Made by a program: the position numbers and the translations under genes. 64,000 bases of DNA from Pasteurellaceae bacterium (GTDB lineage: Bacteria; Pseudomonadota; Gammaproteobacteria; Enterobacterales; Pasteurellaceae). Numbering within the stretch: the first letter of the stretch is position 1; each line of letters opens with the position of its first letter. Below the pieces are notes generated by a model. It made no database searches and was not told the origin of the DNA. It worked only from the letters and a program-made list of their open reading frames with translations. The stretch is from positions 124,001 through 188,000 of the forward strand of contig CAAEJV010000036.1 in NCBI GenBank assembly GCA_900756155.1, in the 5' to 3' direction. Of the stretch, positions 53,371-62,257 are shown in pieces.

Positions 53371-55314
53371 TCAATTTTCAGCGTTTAAATCTTCCGATTT
53401 TTTGACCGCTCTTTTTCGTTTCGTTGCTGGTGTGCTTAAACCTTTTGAAATCTGACTTAGACGACGTAATGCGGTGAAATCAACAAAACGTACTAAATCC
53501 GGCAACATTTGATTAAGCGTAAACATAAATTGCTGATAACTCGCCTGTTTTTGACTGATATCCGTTAACTGCGCTTCCCAATGTGCCGTCATATCAGGTT
53601 GCGTAGCAATATCCGGTAGCGCTGAAATGAGGATCCGCCCCGTTTCTGTGCTGTGAATATTGCGCCCTTTTTTCGTTAAAAAACCGCGTTTAAACAGCAA
53701 TTCAATAATGCCTGCTCGGGTGGCTTCCGTTCCGAGTCCATCCGTTTCGCGCAGAATTTTTTTCAATTCTTTATCTTGCACAAAGCGCGCAATCCCCGTC
53801 ATCGCTGAAAGCAACGTCGCATCAGTAAACGGTTTCGGTGGTTGTGTTTTTTTGCTTACCACTTCGCCTCGTTCGCAATACAGGATCTGCCCTTTCTTGA
53901 CGATCGGCAATAACGGCTCTTGATTTTCATCTTCGTCTTCTTTACCAAGCAATTCTTTCCAACCCGCGGTTTGCAAGTTGCGCGCTTGTGCCACAAAAGT
54001 ACCGCCCGCAATACTTAAGGTAATTTTGCTTTTACGATATTCCGCATCTGGACAGAATTGCAATAAATACTGGCGTGCAATCAATTCATAAATACGCTGT
54101 TCATCAATACTTAAATTGATCGAACGTGTGTTAGCCGTTGGAATGATCGCATGGTGTGCTTCCACCTTTTTGTCATTCCAACAACGATTACGTTGCTCGC
54201 TATCCACTACTGATGGCAAGGTTTGATAAATCTGACAATGCTGTGAAATCGCATTCATCACTTTATGTCGTTCAGCAAAATGCTCTTCCGGCAAATAACG
54301 ACAATCAGAACGTGGATAGGTAATCAAACGATGGGTTTCATATAAACGCTGACAGGTATCCAACACGCTTTGCGCTGACATGCCAAAACGTTTTGCCGCA
54401 TCAATCTGCAATGCTGACAAGGAATAAGGCAAAGGGGCGGTTTCTTTTTCTCGCTTATCCACATATTCGGTCACTTCGGCAGGTTGATCGGTAATACGCT
54501 TCACTACATTTTCGGCTAAGCCTAAAGACAGCACGCGGCCATCTTCATCTTGGTAGTCTTCACAAGCCTTACTTGGTTGCCAAAGTGCTGAAAAAAGTGC
54601 GGTCGGATTTTCAGACGTTTTTTCGTCTTTCACCCATGCCAACACTTCATAGAAATCTTTGGGTTGGAAATGTTCAATTTCCAAATCACGGCGAACAATC
54701 AAGCCTAATACAGGTGTTTGCACTCGACCAACGGAAAGCACGCCATCATAACCCGCTTGGCGACCTCGAATGGTATAAGCGCGAGTCATATTAATGCCAT
54801 AAAGCCAGTCCGCACGCGCACGCGCCAGTGCAGAGGTTGCCAATGGAATAAAATGACGATTTGGTTGGAGTTTTTGTACCGCTTTTTCAACCGCACTTGG
54901 GTTAAGATCGCTAATCAAACAACGTAAAATGCCATCACGTTTTTCGGCGGATAAATTGGCATAACTAAACACTTCATCCACTAGCAACTGCCCTTCTCTA
55001 TCTGGGTCGCCTGCATTAACTAAAACATCGGCTTGATGAATGAGTTTTTCCACCACAGAAAGTTGTTTTTTTACTTCCTTTCGCGGTAACAGAATCCACT
55101 TTTCAGGAATGATGGGTAAATGTTCTAAACGCCACTGTTTGAATTTAGGATCGTAGGCATCCGGTTCTGCCTGTTCGAGCAAATGCCCCACGCACCAAGT
55201 TACAACATCATCATTGCCACATTTAATAAAACCATCCCCCCGTTGATGAGGTTTTGGCAATACATCGGCAATGGCTCGCCCAAGACTGGGTTTCTCGGCA
55301 ATAAACAGGCGCAT
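53371..55314 (-). CDS. topB: DNA topoisomerase III
   Basis: Type IA topoisomerase that decatenates replication and recombination intermediates. The 647-aa protein has the Toprim acidic motif NAGDPDREGQLLVDEV, DWLYGINMTRAYT, SVGRVQTPVLGLIV and the active-site Tyr in RLITYPRSDCRYLP. It ends in a basic tail (KRKRAVKKSEDL). It follows recR by 4 bp, so the two are co-transcribed. The ybaB-recR-topB-secG order is that of Haemophilus. Confidence 0.97.
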   Translation of the reverse strand: MRLFIAEKPSLGRAIADVLPKPHQRGDGFIKCGNDDVVTWCVGHLLEQAEPDAYDPKFKQWRLEHLPIIPEKWILLPRKEVKKQLSVVEKLIHQADVLVNAGDPDREGQLLVDEVFSYANLSAEKRDGILRCLISDLNPSAVEKAVQKLQPNRHFIPLATSALARARADWLYGINMTRAYTIRGRQAGYDGVLSVGRVQTPVLGLIVRRDLEIEHFQPKDFYEVLAWVKDEKTSENPTALFSALWQPSKACEDYQDEDGRVLSLGLAENVVKRITDQPAEVTEYVDKREKETAPLPYSLSALQIDAAKRFGMSAQSVLDTCQRLYETHRLITYPRSDCRYLPEEHFAERHKVMNAISQHCQIYQTLPSVVDSEQRNRCWNDKKVEAHHAIIPTANTRSINLSIDEQRIYELIARQYLLQFCPDAEYRKSKITLSIAGGTFVAQARNLQTAGWKELLGKEDEDENQEPLLPIVKKGQILYCERGEVVSKKTQPPKPFTDATLLSAMTGIARFVQDKELKKILRETDGLGTEATRAGIIELLFKRGFLTKKGRNIHSTETGRILISALPDIATQPDMTAHWEAQLTDISQKQASYQQFMFTLNQMLPDLVRFVDFTALRRLSQISKGLSTPATKRKRAVKKSEDLNAEN

Positions 55315-55318
55315 AAGA

Positions 55319-55921
55319 TTAGTCGATCTGACGACGACCTAAGAAAGAGTGGGTTAAGGTAGTGCCGTCCACGGTTTCTAATTCCCCACCGACAGGGATC
55401 CCGTGAGCAATACGGCTCACTTTAATATTATGTTGATGGCAAATTTCAGCAATATAATTGGCTGTGGCATCGCCTTCCACCGTTGGGTTCGTGGCTAAAA
55501 TCACTTCGTGGAAAGATTCTTCTACCAGACGTTTTTGCAATAAATCTAAACCAATCTCTTTTGGCCCAATACCATCTAAAGGCGATAAGTGTCCCATTAA
55601 GACAAAATAACGTCCAGAAAACTGGCCTGTTTGCTCAATGGCTTGAATATCCGCCGGCATTTCCACCACGCAAAGCAAACCTGAATTTTGACGGCGAGGA
55701 TTGTTACAAATATTGCATGTTTCCTCTTCGGTAAAATCACGACACTGCGAACAATGCCCAATTTTAGACATCGCTTCCGTTAATGCACGTGCTAAATTCA
55801 TCCCACCGCTACGATTGCGCTGCAAAAGATGATAAGCCATGCGCTGCGCTGATTTTGGGCCAACACCCGGCAAGCAACGAAGGTTTTCAATAAGATGTTC
55901 TAAAAGTGGACTGCTTTGCAT
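55319..55921 (-). CDS. recR: Recombination mediator RecR
   Basis: Part of the RecFOR pathway that loads RecA at gaps. The start is ATG 55921 (MQSSPLLEHLIENLRCLPGVG); the 13 extra codons upstream would overlap the ybaB-recR spacer and are not RecR-like. At 200 aa it shows the helix-hairpin-helix RCLPGVGPKSAQRMAYHL, the zinc finger CSQCRDFTEEETCNICNN and the Toprim part VVEMPADIQAIEQTGQF. It lies between ybaB and topB. Confidence 0.96.
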   Translation of the reverse strand: MQSSPLLEHLIENLRCLPGVGPKSAQRMAYHLLQRNRSGGMNLARALTEAMSKIGHCSQCRDFTEEETCNICNNPRRQNSGLLCVVEMPADIQAIEQTGQFSGRYFVLMGHLSPLDGIGPKEIGLDLLQKRLVEESFHEVILATNPTVEGDATANYIAEICHQHNIKVSRIAHGIPVGGELETVDGTTLTHSFLGRRQID

Positions 55922-55982
55922 AATATTTATGATGGGAGAAGATGAATGGTGTGTGAACACATGGATTCACACACCCGATGAA

Positions 55983-56312
55983 TTAAAATGGAAGTTTCAT
56001 TCCTGGAGGCAATGGCATGCCTGCGGTTACAGAAGCCATTTTTTCTTTTTGCAATTCTTCTGCACGACGGACTGCATCGTTGAATGCGGCAGCGATTAAA
56101 TCTTCCAACATTTCTTTGTCGTCTTCCATTAAAGAAGGATCGATCTCAATACGACGACAGTTATGCGCACCATTAATCGTGATTTTTACTAAACCCGCAC
56201 CGCTTTCGCCTGTTACTTCTAATTGGGCAATTTCTTCCTGCATTTTTTGCATTTTTTCTTGCATTTGTTGGGCTTGTTTCATCAAGCCGCCTAAACCGCC
56301 TTTTCCAAACAT
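55983..56312 (-). CDS. ybaB: YbaB/EbfC nucleoid-associated protein
   Basis: Small dimeric DNA-binding protein. The 109-aa sequence has the typical glycine/lysine start MFGKGGLGGLMKQAQQMQEKMQ, a coiled-coil helix, VKITINGAHNCRRIEIDPSL and the C-terminal GMPLPPGMKLPF. It is the first gene of ybaB-recR-topB-secG, 61 bp before recR. Confidence 0.95.
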   Translation of the reverse strand: MFGKGGLGGLMKQAQQMQEKMQKMQEEIAQLEVTGESGAGLVKITINGAHNCRRIEIDPSLMEDDKEMLEDLIAAAFNDAVRRAEELQKEKMASVTAGMPLPPGMKLPF

Positions 56313-56447
56313 TGGATTTTCCTTCTTAAATTAACTAAAACGAGCCGCATTTTAGCGAAAAAATTTGCCTTTGGGAACAGAGAAATTTATTATTCTACAC
56401 TTCAAAACTAGGTCAAAAACGACCGCACTTTTATTTAGGAATCGCTA

Positions 56448-57539
56448 ATGGAAACTCGTTATTACTTTATATTTACGGCAGCTATTATTTTGTTACAACT
56501 GCTGATTTATATTTTTAATAAAACACTGATTTGGTGGCTGAACAAACCACTCTCCCAAAAGGCAAGACGAACTATCACATTTACCAGTTTTTTGCTTCCT
56601 AATGTTTTGGTTATTTGCCATTTTTTAAAGCTTTTTACGGCATTTCGACTTATTGCTTTAATGCTCGCGCTGCTCCTTTTTTCAGCCTTTGCGAGTATCG
56701 CCGTGGGAGGTATTCACTTCCTTTTCCGAAAATCCAAATCCATCACCAAAATCGACCGCACTTTGCGCATTGCTTACCCGATTTTATTTATTGGTATCAC
56801 TGCCTTAAGTGTGTATAACGCCTATGTCACACGTGTTATTCATTATGAAATTACGCTAGATAAACCGATTAAACCATTGCGAATTGGCATGGCCAGCGAT
56901 CTCCATTTAGGCAAATTATTTGGTGGGAAAGAATTGGATAAACTGGCTGATATTATGCAGCAAGAAAAGGTGGATATCATTTTATTGCCTGGCGATATTA
57001 TGGATGATAACGTCAATGCTTATTTAGCCGAAAAAATGCAACCCCATTTAGCGAAACTCAAGGCCCCAATGGGCGTTTATGCCACACTAGGCAATCATGA
57101 CTTATTCGGTGACCAAGATAGAATTGATCGAGAAATTCGCAAAGCGGGTATCACCGTGTTAAGAGATGAAACATTAACATTAAATAATGAATTGGTACTG
57201 ATTGGACGAAATGACAATCTTGCTCACGATAGACCAAGTACCGAGACGTTATTAAAACAAGTGAATACTGATTTGCCGATTATTCTCTTGGATCACCGCC
57301 CAACAGATATCGAAAAACATGCGTCACTCCCGCTTGATATCCAAGTTTCAGGGCATGCACATAAAGGGCAAGTATTCCCCGCCAGTTTAATCACGAAAAT
57401 GATGTATCGTTTGGATTATGGTCATGAAAAAATTGGCAATCCACATGTTTTTGTCACTTCTGGTTACGGCTTTTGGGGCATCCCAATGCGCTTAGGTTCA
57501 CAGTCTGAAGTAATTATTATTGACGTGAAAGGGAAATAA
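56448..57539 (+). CDS. Membrane-anchored calcineurin-like metallophosphoesterase
   Basis: The 363-aa protein has four N-terminal membrane segments (to about residue 125) and then a metallophosphoesterase domain. All metal-binding blocks are visible: GMASDLHLGKLF, LLPGDIMDDN, ATLGNHDLFGD, ILLDHRPTD and VSGHAHKGQVFP. This is the layout of the YaeI/YkuE-like phosphodiesterases. The substrate is not known. It is a single gene with an uptake sequence just before its ribosome site and another inside the frame. Confidence 0.88.
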   Translation: METRYYFIFTAAIILLQLLIYIFNKTLIWWLNKPLSQKARRTITFTSFLLPNVLVICHFLKLFTAFRLIALMLALLLFSAFASIAVGGIHFLFRKSKSITKIDRTLRIAYPILFIGITALSVYNAYVTRVIHYEITLDKPIKPLRIGMASDLHLGKLFGGKELDKLADIMQQEKVDIILLPGDIMDDNVNAYLAEKMQPHLAKLKAPMGVYATLGNHDLFGDQDRIDREIRKAGITVLRDETLTLNNELVLIGRNDNLAHDRPSTETLLKQVNTDLPIILLDHRPTDIEKHASLPLDIQVSGHAHKGQVFPASLITKMMYRLDYGHEKIGNPHVFVTSGYGFWGIPMRLGSQSEVIIIDVKGK

Positions 57540-57570
57540 AAAAGGCGGTCAAAAATGACCGCTCTTTTAT
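57540..57570. terminator. Bidirectional terminator before sdaA
   Basis: GCGGTCA (57545-57551) pairs with TGACCGC (57556-57562) around AAAA, with A6 before it and CTTTTATTAT after it. Confidence 0.8.
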
Positions 57571-57583
57571 TATCAATGAAATC

Positions 57584-58954
57584 TTAAGAACACACTACTT
57601 TTACCGCTAAGCCACCTTTCGATGTTTCGCGATATTTGGCATTCATGTCTTTACCTGTTTCATACATGGTTTCGATCACTTTATCCAAGGTTACGCGAGG
57701 ATTAGTGGTTCGGCGTAATGCCATACGGCTAGCGTTAATCGCTTTCACCGAAGCAATAGCATTACGTTCAATACAAGGTACTTGTACTTGACCACCAACC
57801 GGGTCGCAAGTTAAGCCAAGATTATGTTCCATCGCAATTTCAGCTGCGATACACACTTGTACTGGTGTGCCACCTAAAATCTCAGTCAAACCTGCGGCAG
57901 CCATTGAACATGCCACACCCACTTCACCTTGGCAGCCGACTTCAGCCCCCGAAATAGATGCATTCATCTTATAAAGGGAACCAATCATACCGGCAGCCAA
58001 TAAGTAGCGTTCTATGACTTCTGGCGTTAAAGGTGCAACAAATTTTTCATAATAAGAAAGTACCGCCGGCACAATACCACACGCACCATTAGTTGGTGCT
58101 GTTACGACGCGACCACCTGCCGCATTCTCTTCATTTACCGCAAGGGCAAACATATTCACCCAGTCGATCACATACATTGGGTCATGTGCTAAACGGCCGC
58201 TATTCGCCTCCAAGAGACGATAAAGTGATGGCGCACGACGAGCAACTTTTAAAGGCCCTGGTAACACACCCTCTGTTTTAATACCATGTTCAATACAATC
58301 TTTCATGGTTTTCCAAACATTCTGTAAATGTGCTTCAACCTCTTTTTTATCACGCAATGCTAATTCATTTTTCATCATCACGGTTGAGAGCATTAAGCCA
58401 CTCTCCTGACAATGTTTCAAAATATCTTCAGCATGTTGATAAGGATACGGCACAGTCACCGGATTTTCTTCCTCTTGACCAAAATGCGCTTCATCCACGA
58501 TAAAGCCACCACCAATAGAGTAATAGGTTTGACGGTAAAGCACATTACGATCAGCATCTAATGCAGTAATGGTCATACCGTTTTCATGCAATGATAAAAA
58601 GGAATTATGGAATACCATATTGGCATCCCAATCGAAATTAACCGTTTTTTTGCCCTGTGCAATCGACAGTTTTTTAGTTTGTTTAACCTGTTCGATAAAG
58701 GTTGGGATTAAATCAATATCCACATCATGCGGTAGATAACCAGCCAATCCCATAATGATCGCAATATCTGTATTATGACCATGTCCCGTCATTGAGAGAG
58801 AGCCATACACATCAACGTGCAAGGTTGCAACCGCATCAAATTTACCTTGCTCGATTAAATCGTCAATAAACTGCTTGCCTGCTTTCATCGGGCCAACAGT
58901 ATGGGAGCTGGATGGCCCAACTCCCACTTTAAACATATCAAATACACTAATCAT
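57584..58954 (-). CDS. sdaA: L-serine ammonia-lyase (deaminase), Fe-S type
   Basis: Converts L-serine to pyruvate and ammonia with a [4Fe-4S] cluster. The 456-aa single chain has the beta-domain start VGVGPSSSHTVGPMKAG, TGHGHNTDIAIIMGL, the alpha domain APTNGACGIVPAVL, GCQGEVGVACSMAAAGL and DPVGGQVQVPCIERNA, which supply the cluster Cys residues. It follows sdaC by 34 bp, forming an uptake-and-breakdown operon for serine. Confidence 0.96.
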   Translation of the reverse strand: MISVFDMFKVGVGPSSSHTVGPMKAGKQFIDDLIEQGKFDAVATLHVDVYGSLSMTGHGHNTDIAIIMGLAGYLPHDVDIDLIPTFIEQVKQTKKLSIAQGKKTVNFDWDANMVFHNSFLSLHENGMTITALDADRNVLYRQTYYSIGGGFIVDEAHFGQEEENPVTVPYPYQHAEDILKHCQESGLMLSTVMMKNELALRDKKEVEAHLQNVWKTMKDCIEHGIKTEGVLPGPLKVARRAPSLYRLLEANSGRLAHDPMYVIDWVNMFALAVNEENAAGGRVVTAPTNGACGIVPAVLSYYEKFVAPLTPEVIERYLLAAGMIGSLYKMNASISGAEVGCQGEVGVACSMAAAGLTEILGGTPVQVCIAAEIAMEHNLGLTCDPVGGQVQVPCIERNAIASVKAINASRMALRRTTNPRVTLDKVIETMYETGKDMNAKYRETSKGGLAVKVVCS

Positions 58955-58988
58955 ATTATTTTAATCCTAAGCTAAACTAAAAAGCCGC

Positions 58989-60227
58989 TTATAATAATCC
59001 ATATACGACCGCAGAGATAGCAATTAATCCCATTACTGTTACAAATACATTGCTAAAACGACCTTGATAACGTTTCATGGCAGGTACATTACGGATGGCA
59101 TACATTGGCATAATGAAAAGGATCATCGCAATAATTGGGCCGCCAAGTGATTCAATTAAGCCTAAAATACTTGGGTTAATGATTGCTACGCCCCATAAAG
59201 TGAGTAAGAAGAATACTGCGGTACCGTAATTTAATTTTTTACGATTTACACTTTCACCTTTCATTTTGAGGTATAAACCTTCTAAACCTTCACGAGCCCC
59301 TAAATAATGACCAAAGAATGAACTGGTAATTGCCAAGAACGCTACTAACGGACCAAAATAAGAGATGTATGGATTATCAAATTTGTTCGCAAGATAAGAC
59401 AAAATACTAATATTTTGTGTTTTAGCTTCTAATAACTCTGCCGGTGTTAAGGTTAATACACAGCTAAATACAAAGAACATCACGAAGAACAGTAATACGG
59501 TTGAAGTGCCTTTTTCTGTACGACCGATGTGATATTCCGTTGTATTAAAATCTTTATATTCACGTTGTTGAGAAAGCGTGAAAGATGAAATTGCCGGAGA
59601 ATGGTTAAAAGAGAAAACCAAGACTGGGATGGTTAACCACAATGTCGTGATGAAGCCACCAGCAGTAGGAAGCTCATAAAGCATTGAAGCATTCCATTGC
59701 GGAATGAGATAAATTGATAACGCAAAGAGAATCAACACCAATGGATAAACGAGTAATTCGGTGATTTTCAACATCACTTTTTCACTGAACAACATTACAG
59801 AAATCAATATCGCAATTAATACAAAAGAAAGAATCACACGGTTTGGTGAAGCCATGCCTAATTGGTTGACGATAAAAGAATCAACCGTATTAGTGATCCC
59901 GTTTCCATAAATCAATAAAATTGGGAAGATCGCAAAGAAATATAATAAGGTAATTAATTTCCCAGCGGTCGGGCCGAAATGTTCTTCTACCACTTCAGTA
60001 ATATCACTGCCTGGTTTAGAAGAAGACAACACGAAATAAGCCAAGCCACGATGCGCAAAATATGTCATCGGTCCGACTAAAATCGCCATCACAACCAAAG
60101 GCCAAAAACCGCCCATCCCTGCATTGATTGGTAAAAATAATACCCCTGCGCCCACCGCAGTACCAAATAAGTTTAATACCCAAGCTATATCAAATTTATT
60201 CCATTTTTTATTAGTTGTAGTGTCCAT
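58989..60227 (-). CDS. sdaC: Serine transporter SdaC (HAAAP family)
   Basis: Proton-serine symporter of the inner membrane. The 412-aa protein has about 11 hydrophobic segments. The N-terminal WVLNLFGTAVGAGVLFLPINAG and the central VFSFNHSPAISSFTLSQQREY are typical of SdaC/DlsT. It comes first in the sdaC-sdaA operon and has a CRP-like site about 120 bp upstream. It belongs to the same superfamily as the mtr product at 9637 but to a different branch. Confidence 0.94.
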   Translation of the reverse strand: MDTTTNKKWNKFDIAWVLNLFGTAVGAGVLFLPINAGMGGFWPLVVMAILVGPMTYFAHRGLAYFVLSSSKPGSDITEVVEEHFGPTAGKLITLLYFFAIFPILLIYGNGITNTVDSFIVNQLGMASPNRVILSFVLIAILISVMLFSEKVMLKITELLVYPLVLILFALSIYLIPQWNASMLYELPTAGGFITTLWLTIPVLVFSFNHSPAISSFTLSQQREYKDFNTTEYHIGRTEKGTSTVLLFFVMFFVFSCVLTLTPAELLEAKTQNISILSYLANKFDNPYISYFGPLVAFLAITSSFFGHYLGAREGLEGLYLKMKGESVNRKKLNYGTAVFFLLTLWGVAIINPSILGLIESLGGPIIAMILFIMPMYAIRNVPAMKRYQGRFSNVFVTVMGLIAISAVVYGLL

Positions 60228-60267
60228 ACATTACCCTCTAAAGTTAAATTATAAAATCTTTATCTAA

Positions 60268-60359
60268 TGAATATTCATTCATTAAATTAATGGTAGAATT
60301 ATGATAAGGTTATAGGCTGATTGCAAAGTGAAAAATAATAAAGTGTGATCTTGTTAACA
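60268..60359 (-). promoter_or_regulatory. sdaC upstream region: CRP-like site and ArgR-like box
   Basis: TGTGA-TCTTGT-TAACA (60344-60359) matches the CRP consensus TGTGA-N6-TCACA with one change. TGAAT-ATTC-ATTCA (60268-60281) resembles an ArgR box and also contains the palindrome AATGAATATTCATT (60266-60279). CRP control of sdaCA-type operons is known in enterics; the ArgR reading is speculative. The rest of 60228-60472 holds an uptake sequence and no gene that I can see. Confidence 0.5.
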
Positions 60360-60469
60360 ATTTTATGTAACTTTTTTACATAAATATTTATCTAGATCAA
60401 AAAAGTGCGGTGAGAAATTTGAGTAAATTTTAAAGAGAGGAAAAACAACAGAATAATGGCTGAATTCTG

Positions 60470-60504
60470 AAAAGCAAAAAGCCGCTAAATTGCTTTAGCG
60501 GCTT
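60470..60504 (-). terminator. Terminator of the tRNA-Phe/tRNA-Asn transcript
   Basis: AAGCCGCTAAA (60479-60489) pairs with TTTAGCGGCTT (60494-60504). On the minus strand it is followed by TTTGCTTTT. Confidence 0.85.
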
Positions 60505-60513
60505 CTTAGAATT

Positions 60514-60589
60514 TGGCTCCTCCTGCGGGACTCGAACCTGCGACATATGGATTAACAGTCCACCGTTCTACCGACTGAACTAAGGAGGA
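60514..60589 (-). tRNA. tRNA-Asn (anticodon GTT)
   Basis: 76 nt on the minus strand: acceptor TCCTCCT with AGGAGGA, D-arm AGTTCAGTCGGTAGAAC, anticodon loop CTGTTAA, T-loop GTTCGAGT, encoded CCA. It lies two bases after tRNA-Phe in the same transcript. Confidence 0.97.
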
Positions 60590-60591
60590 AA

Positions 60592-60667
60592 TGGTGCCTC
60601 GAGGCGGAATCGAACCACCGACACGGGGATTTTCAATCCCCTGCTCTACCGACTGAGCTATCGAGGC
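60592..60667 (-). tRNA. tRNA-Phe (anticodon GAA)
   Basis: 76 nt on the minus strand: acceptor GCCTCGA with TCGAGGC, D-arm AGCTCAGTCGGTAGAGC, anticodon stem-loop GGGGATTGAAAATCCCC, T-loop GTTCGATT, encoded CCA. It is the first tRNA of the pair. Confidence 0.97.
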
Positions 60668-60703
60668 GTTATCGTTATTGGCTACTGCCTGACAACGGAG
60701 CGT

Positions 60704-60732
60704 ATTAAACTATTTTTTCGGGTATCGGTCAA
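60704..60732 (-). promoter_or_regulatory. Promoter of the tRNA-Phe/tRNA-Asn operon
   Basis: On the minus strand TTGACC (60732-60727), 17-bp spacer, TTTAAT (60709-60704), then the GC-rich discriminator ACGCTCC typical of stringently controlled stable-RNA promoters. Confidence 0.75.
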
Positions 60733-60845
60733 CAATTAAATTCAAAAAAAGTAAAAAAGTTGGTGTGTTTGAGTGGTTAATAACCAAAACGACTATAAAA
60801 AGAACGTATTTTGTAAAACTCAATCAAAAATAACCGCACTTTTTC

Positions 60846-60880
60846 AAAAAATAATGCCTGAAATTTCTTTCGGGCATTAT
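60846..60880 (-). terminator. Terminator after mltC
   Basis: ATAATGCCTGAAA (60851-60863) pairs with TTTCGGGCATTAT (60868-60880) with one G-T pair. On the minus strand it is followed by TTTTTTGAAAAAG. Confidence 0.75.
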
Positions 60881-60895
60881 TTTTAATAGCTGAAA

Positions 60896-61975
60896 TTATC
60901 GTCTTACACGGAATTTCTTCTGCGCCGCATCAACTTTCAACAAGTAGTTTCTTGCTTGTGAAGATGGGTGTGCGGTCGTTAAAATACGATACACTTGTTC
61001 AGGATACATTTGGTTGATCTTATAGATCGCCTCATCTTTATCCTCATCGAACACGCGTAATACTGCACCTGCACCACTGTTGTAGGCAGAAATCATTGCA
61101 AAACGTTTAGAGGTAGGGTTTGTAATACCATCTAAATATTGATTTTGCAGAATCCATAAGTAAGAAACCCCCGCATCAATGTTATTTGCAGGATCATAAA
61201 GGTAACGCGCAGATGGTTGTCCACCTTTACCTTTCATCGCAAATACATCACGACCTGCTGTGCTTGGTACCACTTGCATTAAGCCGATTGCATTCGCATA
61301 ACTTATCGCATACGGGTTGAAGCTAGATTCTGTTTGCATAATACCTAAAATCAAGCTCTCATCAATGCCATAGCGCTCTGCGGCTTTACGGACTAATGGA
61401 ATATATTTTTGTGCACGCACTTCAACGTGGTTTGCAATCATTGAGATCACCACAAATTGCACGGTGTTACCATTTTGTAAACGGCGAGTTTGTAATTTAT
61501 TTTGGATTAAATAAGTCGCAAAGTTACTTGCAATCACTTGGTTAGCAATTTGCTGACCATTATTATCCACAACCTGACCTAATAAGAAAGGACGCGTACT
61601 AATCGGTACATCACCAGAAGCGAATAAGTCGATACCTTTCGCATCTGAGCCCATCAATAAAGTATGAACAATCGCGTTGTGTAAGCGATTAAGATCTTGT
61701 TGAGTTTCAACAATAATCGTACCTTCATCAAAGCTTACGTGGCTACGCGTATAGAAAGAGTCTGTGTATTTTACGTAGTCTTTACGGCTCGCGACTAAGA
61801 GCTCATTTACCCCCCAAATACGATCGATATTATGGGAGAATTGCCCCGTTAAAATATCTAACCCTTGTGTGTCTTTCGAAAACACTTCGTCATAATTAAT
61901 GCCACGTCGATGGGTTGGCGAGTCGCTACACGCATATAAAAGCGGAAGTAGCGCCAATAATAAATACTTTTTCAT
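60896..61975 (-). CDS. mltC: Membrane-bound lytic murein transglycosylase C
   Basis: Outer-membrane lipoprotein that cleaves peptidoglycan to anhydro-muropeptides. The 359-aa protein has a lipoprotein signal peptide (LLPLLYACSDSP, lipid Cys at residue 16), an N-terminal MltC-specific domain and a C-terminal lysozyme-like SLT domain with the catalytic Glu in GIMQTESSFNPYA, then NAIGLMQVVPSTAGRDVF and MISAYNSGAGAVLRVF. It follows yggX by 9 bp in the conserved mutY-yggX-mltC order. Confidence 0.96.
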   Translation of the reverse strand: MKKYLLLALLPLLYACSDSPTHRRGINYDEVFSKDTQGLDILTGQFSHNIDRIWGVNELLVASRKDYVKYTDSFYTRSHVSFDEGTIIVETQQDLNRLHNAIVHTLLMGSDAKGIDLFASGDVPISTRPFLLGQVVDNNGQQIANQVIASNFATYLIQNKLQTRRLQNGNTVQFVVISMIANHVEVRAQKYIPLVRKAAERYGIDESLILGIMQTESSFNPYAISYANAIGLMQVVPSTAGRDVFAMKGKGGQPSARYLYDPANNIDAGVSYLWILQNQYLDGITNPTSKRFAMISAYNSGAGAVLRVFDEDKDEAIYKINQMYPEQVYRILTTAHPSSQARNYLLKVDAAQKKFRVRR

Positions 61976-61984
61976 AATCTTTTG

Positions 61985-62257
61985 TTATTTAGATGGGGGA
62001 ACGTAACCTTCAATATGCACATCTTTGCCTTCAAATAAGAAATTCACCATTTCTTCTTCTAATAATTTACGATGTTCGGCATTCATCATATTAAGTTTTT
62101 TCTCGTTCACTAACATGGTTTGTTTTTTGATCCATTCGCCCCATGCTTGTTTACTAATTGAATTAAAAATACGTTTACCTAATTCACCGGGATACAGTTG
62201 AAAATCCAACCCTTCCGCATCTTGTTTCAAATATTCGCAAAAAACGGTTCTAGCCAT
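61985..62257 (-). CDS. yggX: Fe(2+)-trafficking protein YggX
   Basis: Small protein that protects Fe-S clusters and is linked to repair of oxidised MutY-type enzymes. The 90-aa sequence has the family start RTVFCEYLKQDAEGLDF (conserved Cys7), YPGELGKRIFNSISKQAW and a conserved helical C-terminus. Its start overlaps the mutY stop by 8 bp, so the two are translationally coupled. Confidence 0.96.
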   Translation of the reverse strand: MARTVFCEYLKQDAEGLDFQLYPGELGKRIFNSISKQAWGEWIKKQTMLVNEKKLNMMNAEHRKLLEEEMVNFLFEGKDVHIEGYVPPSK

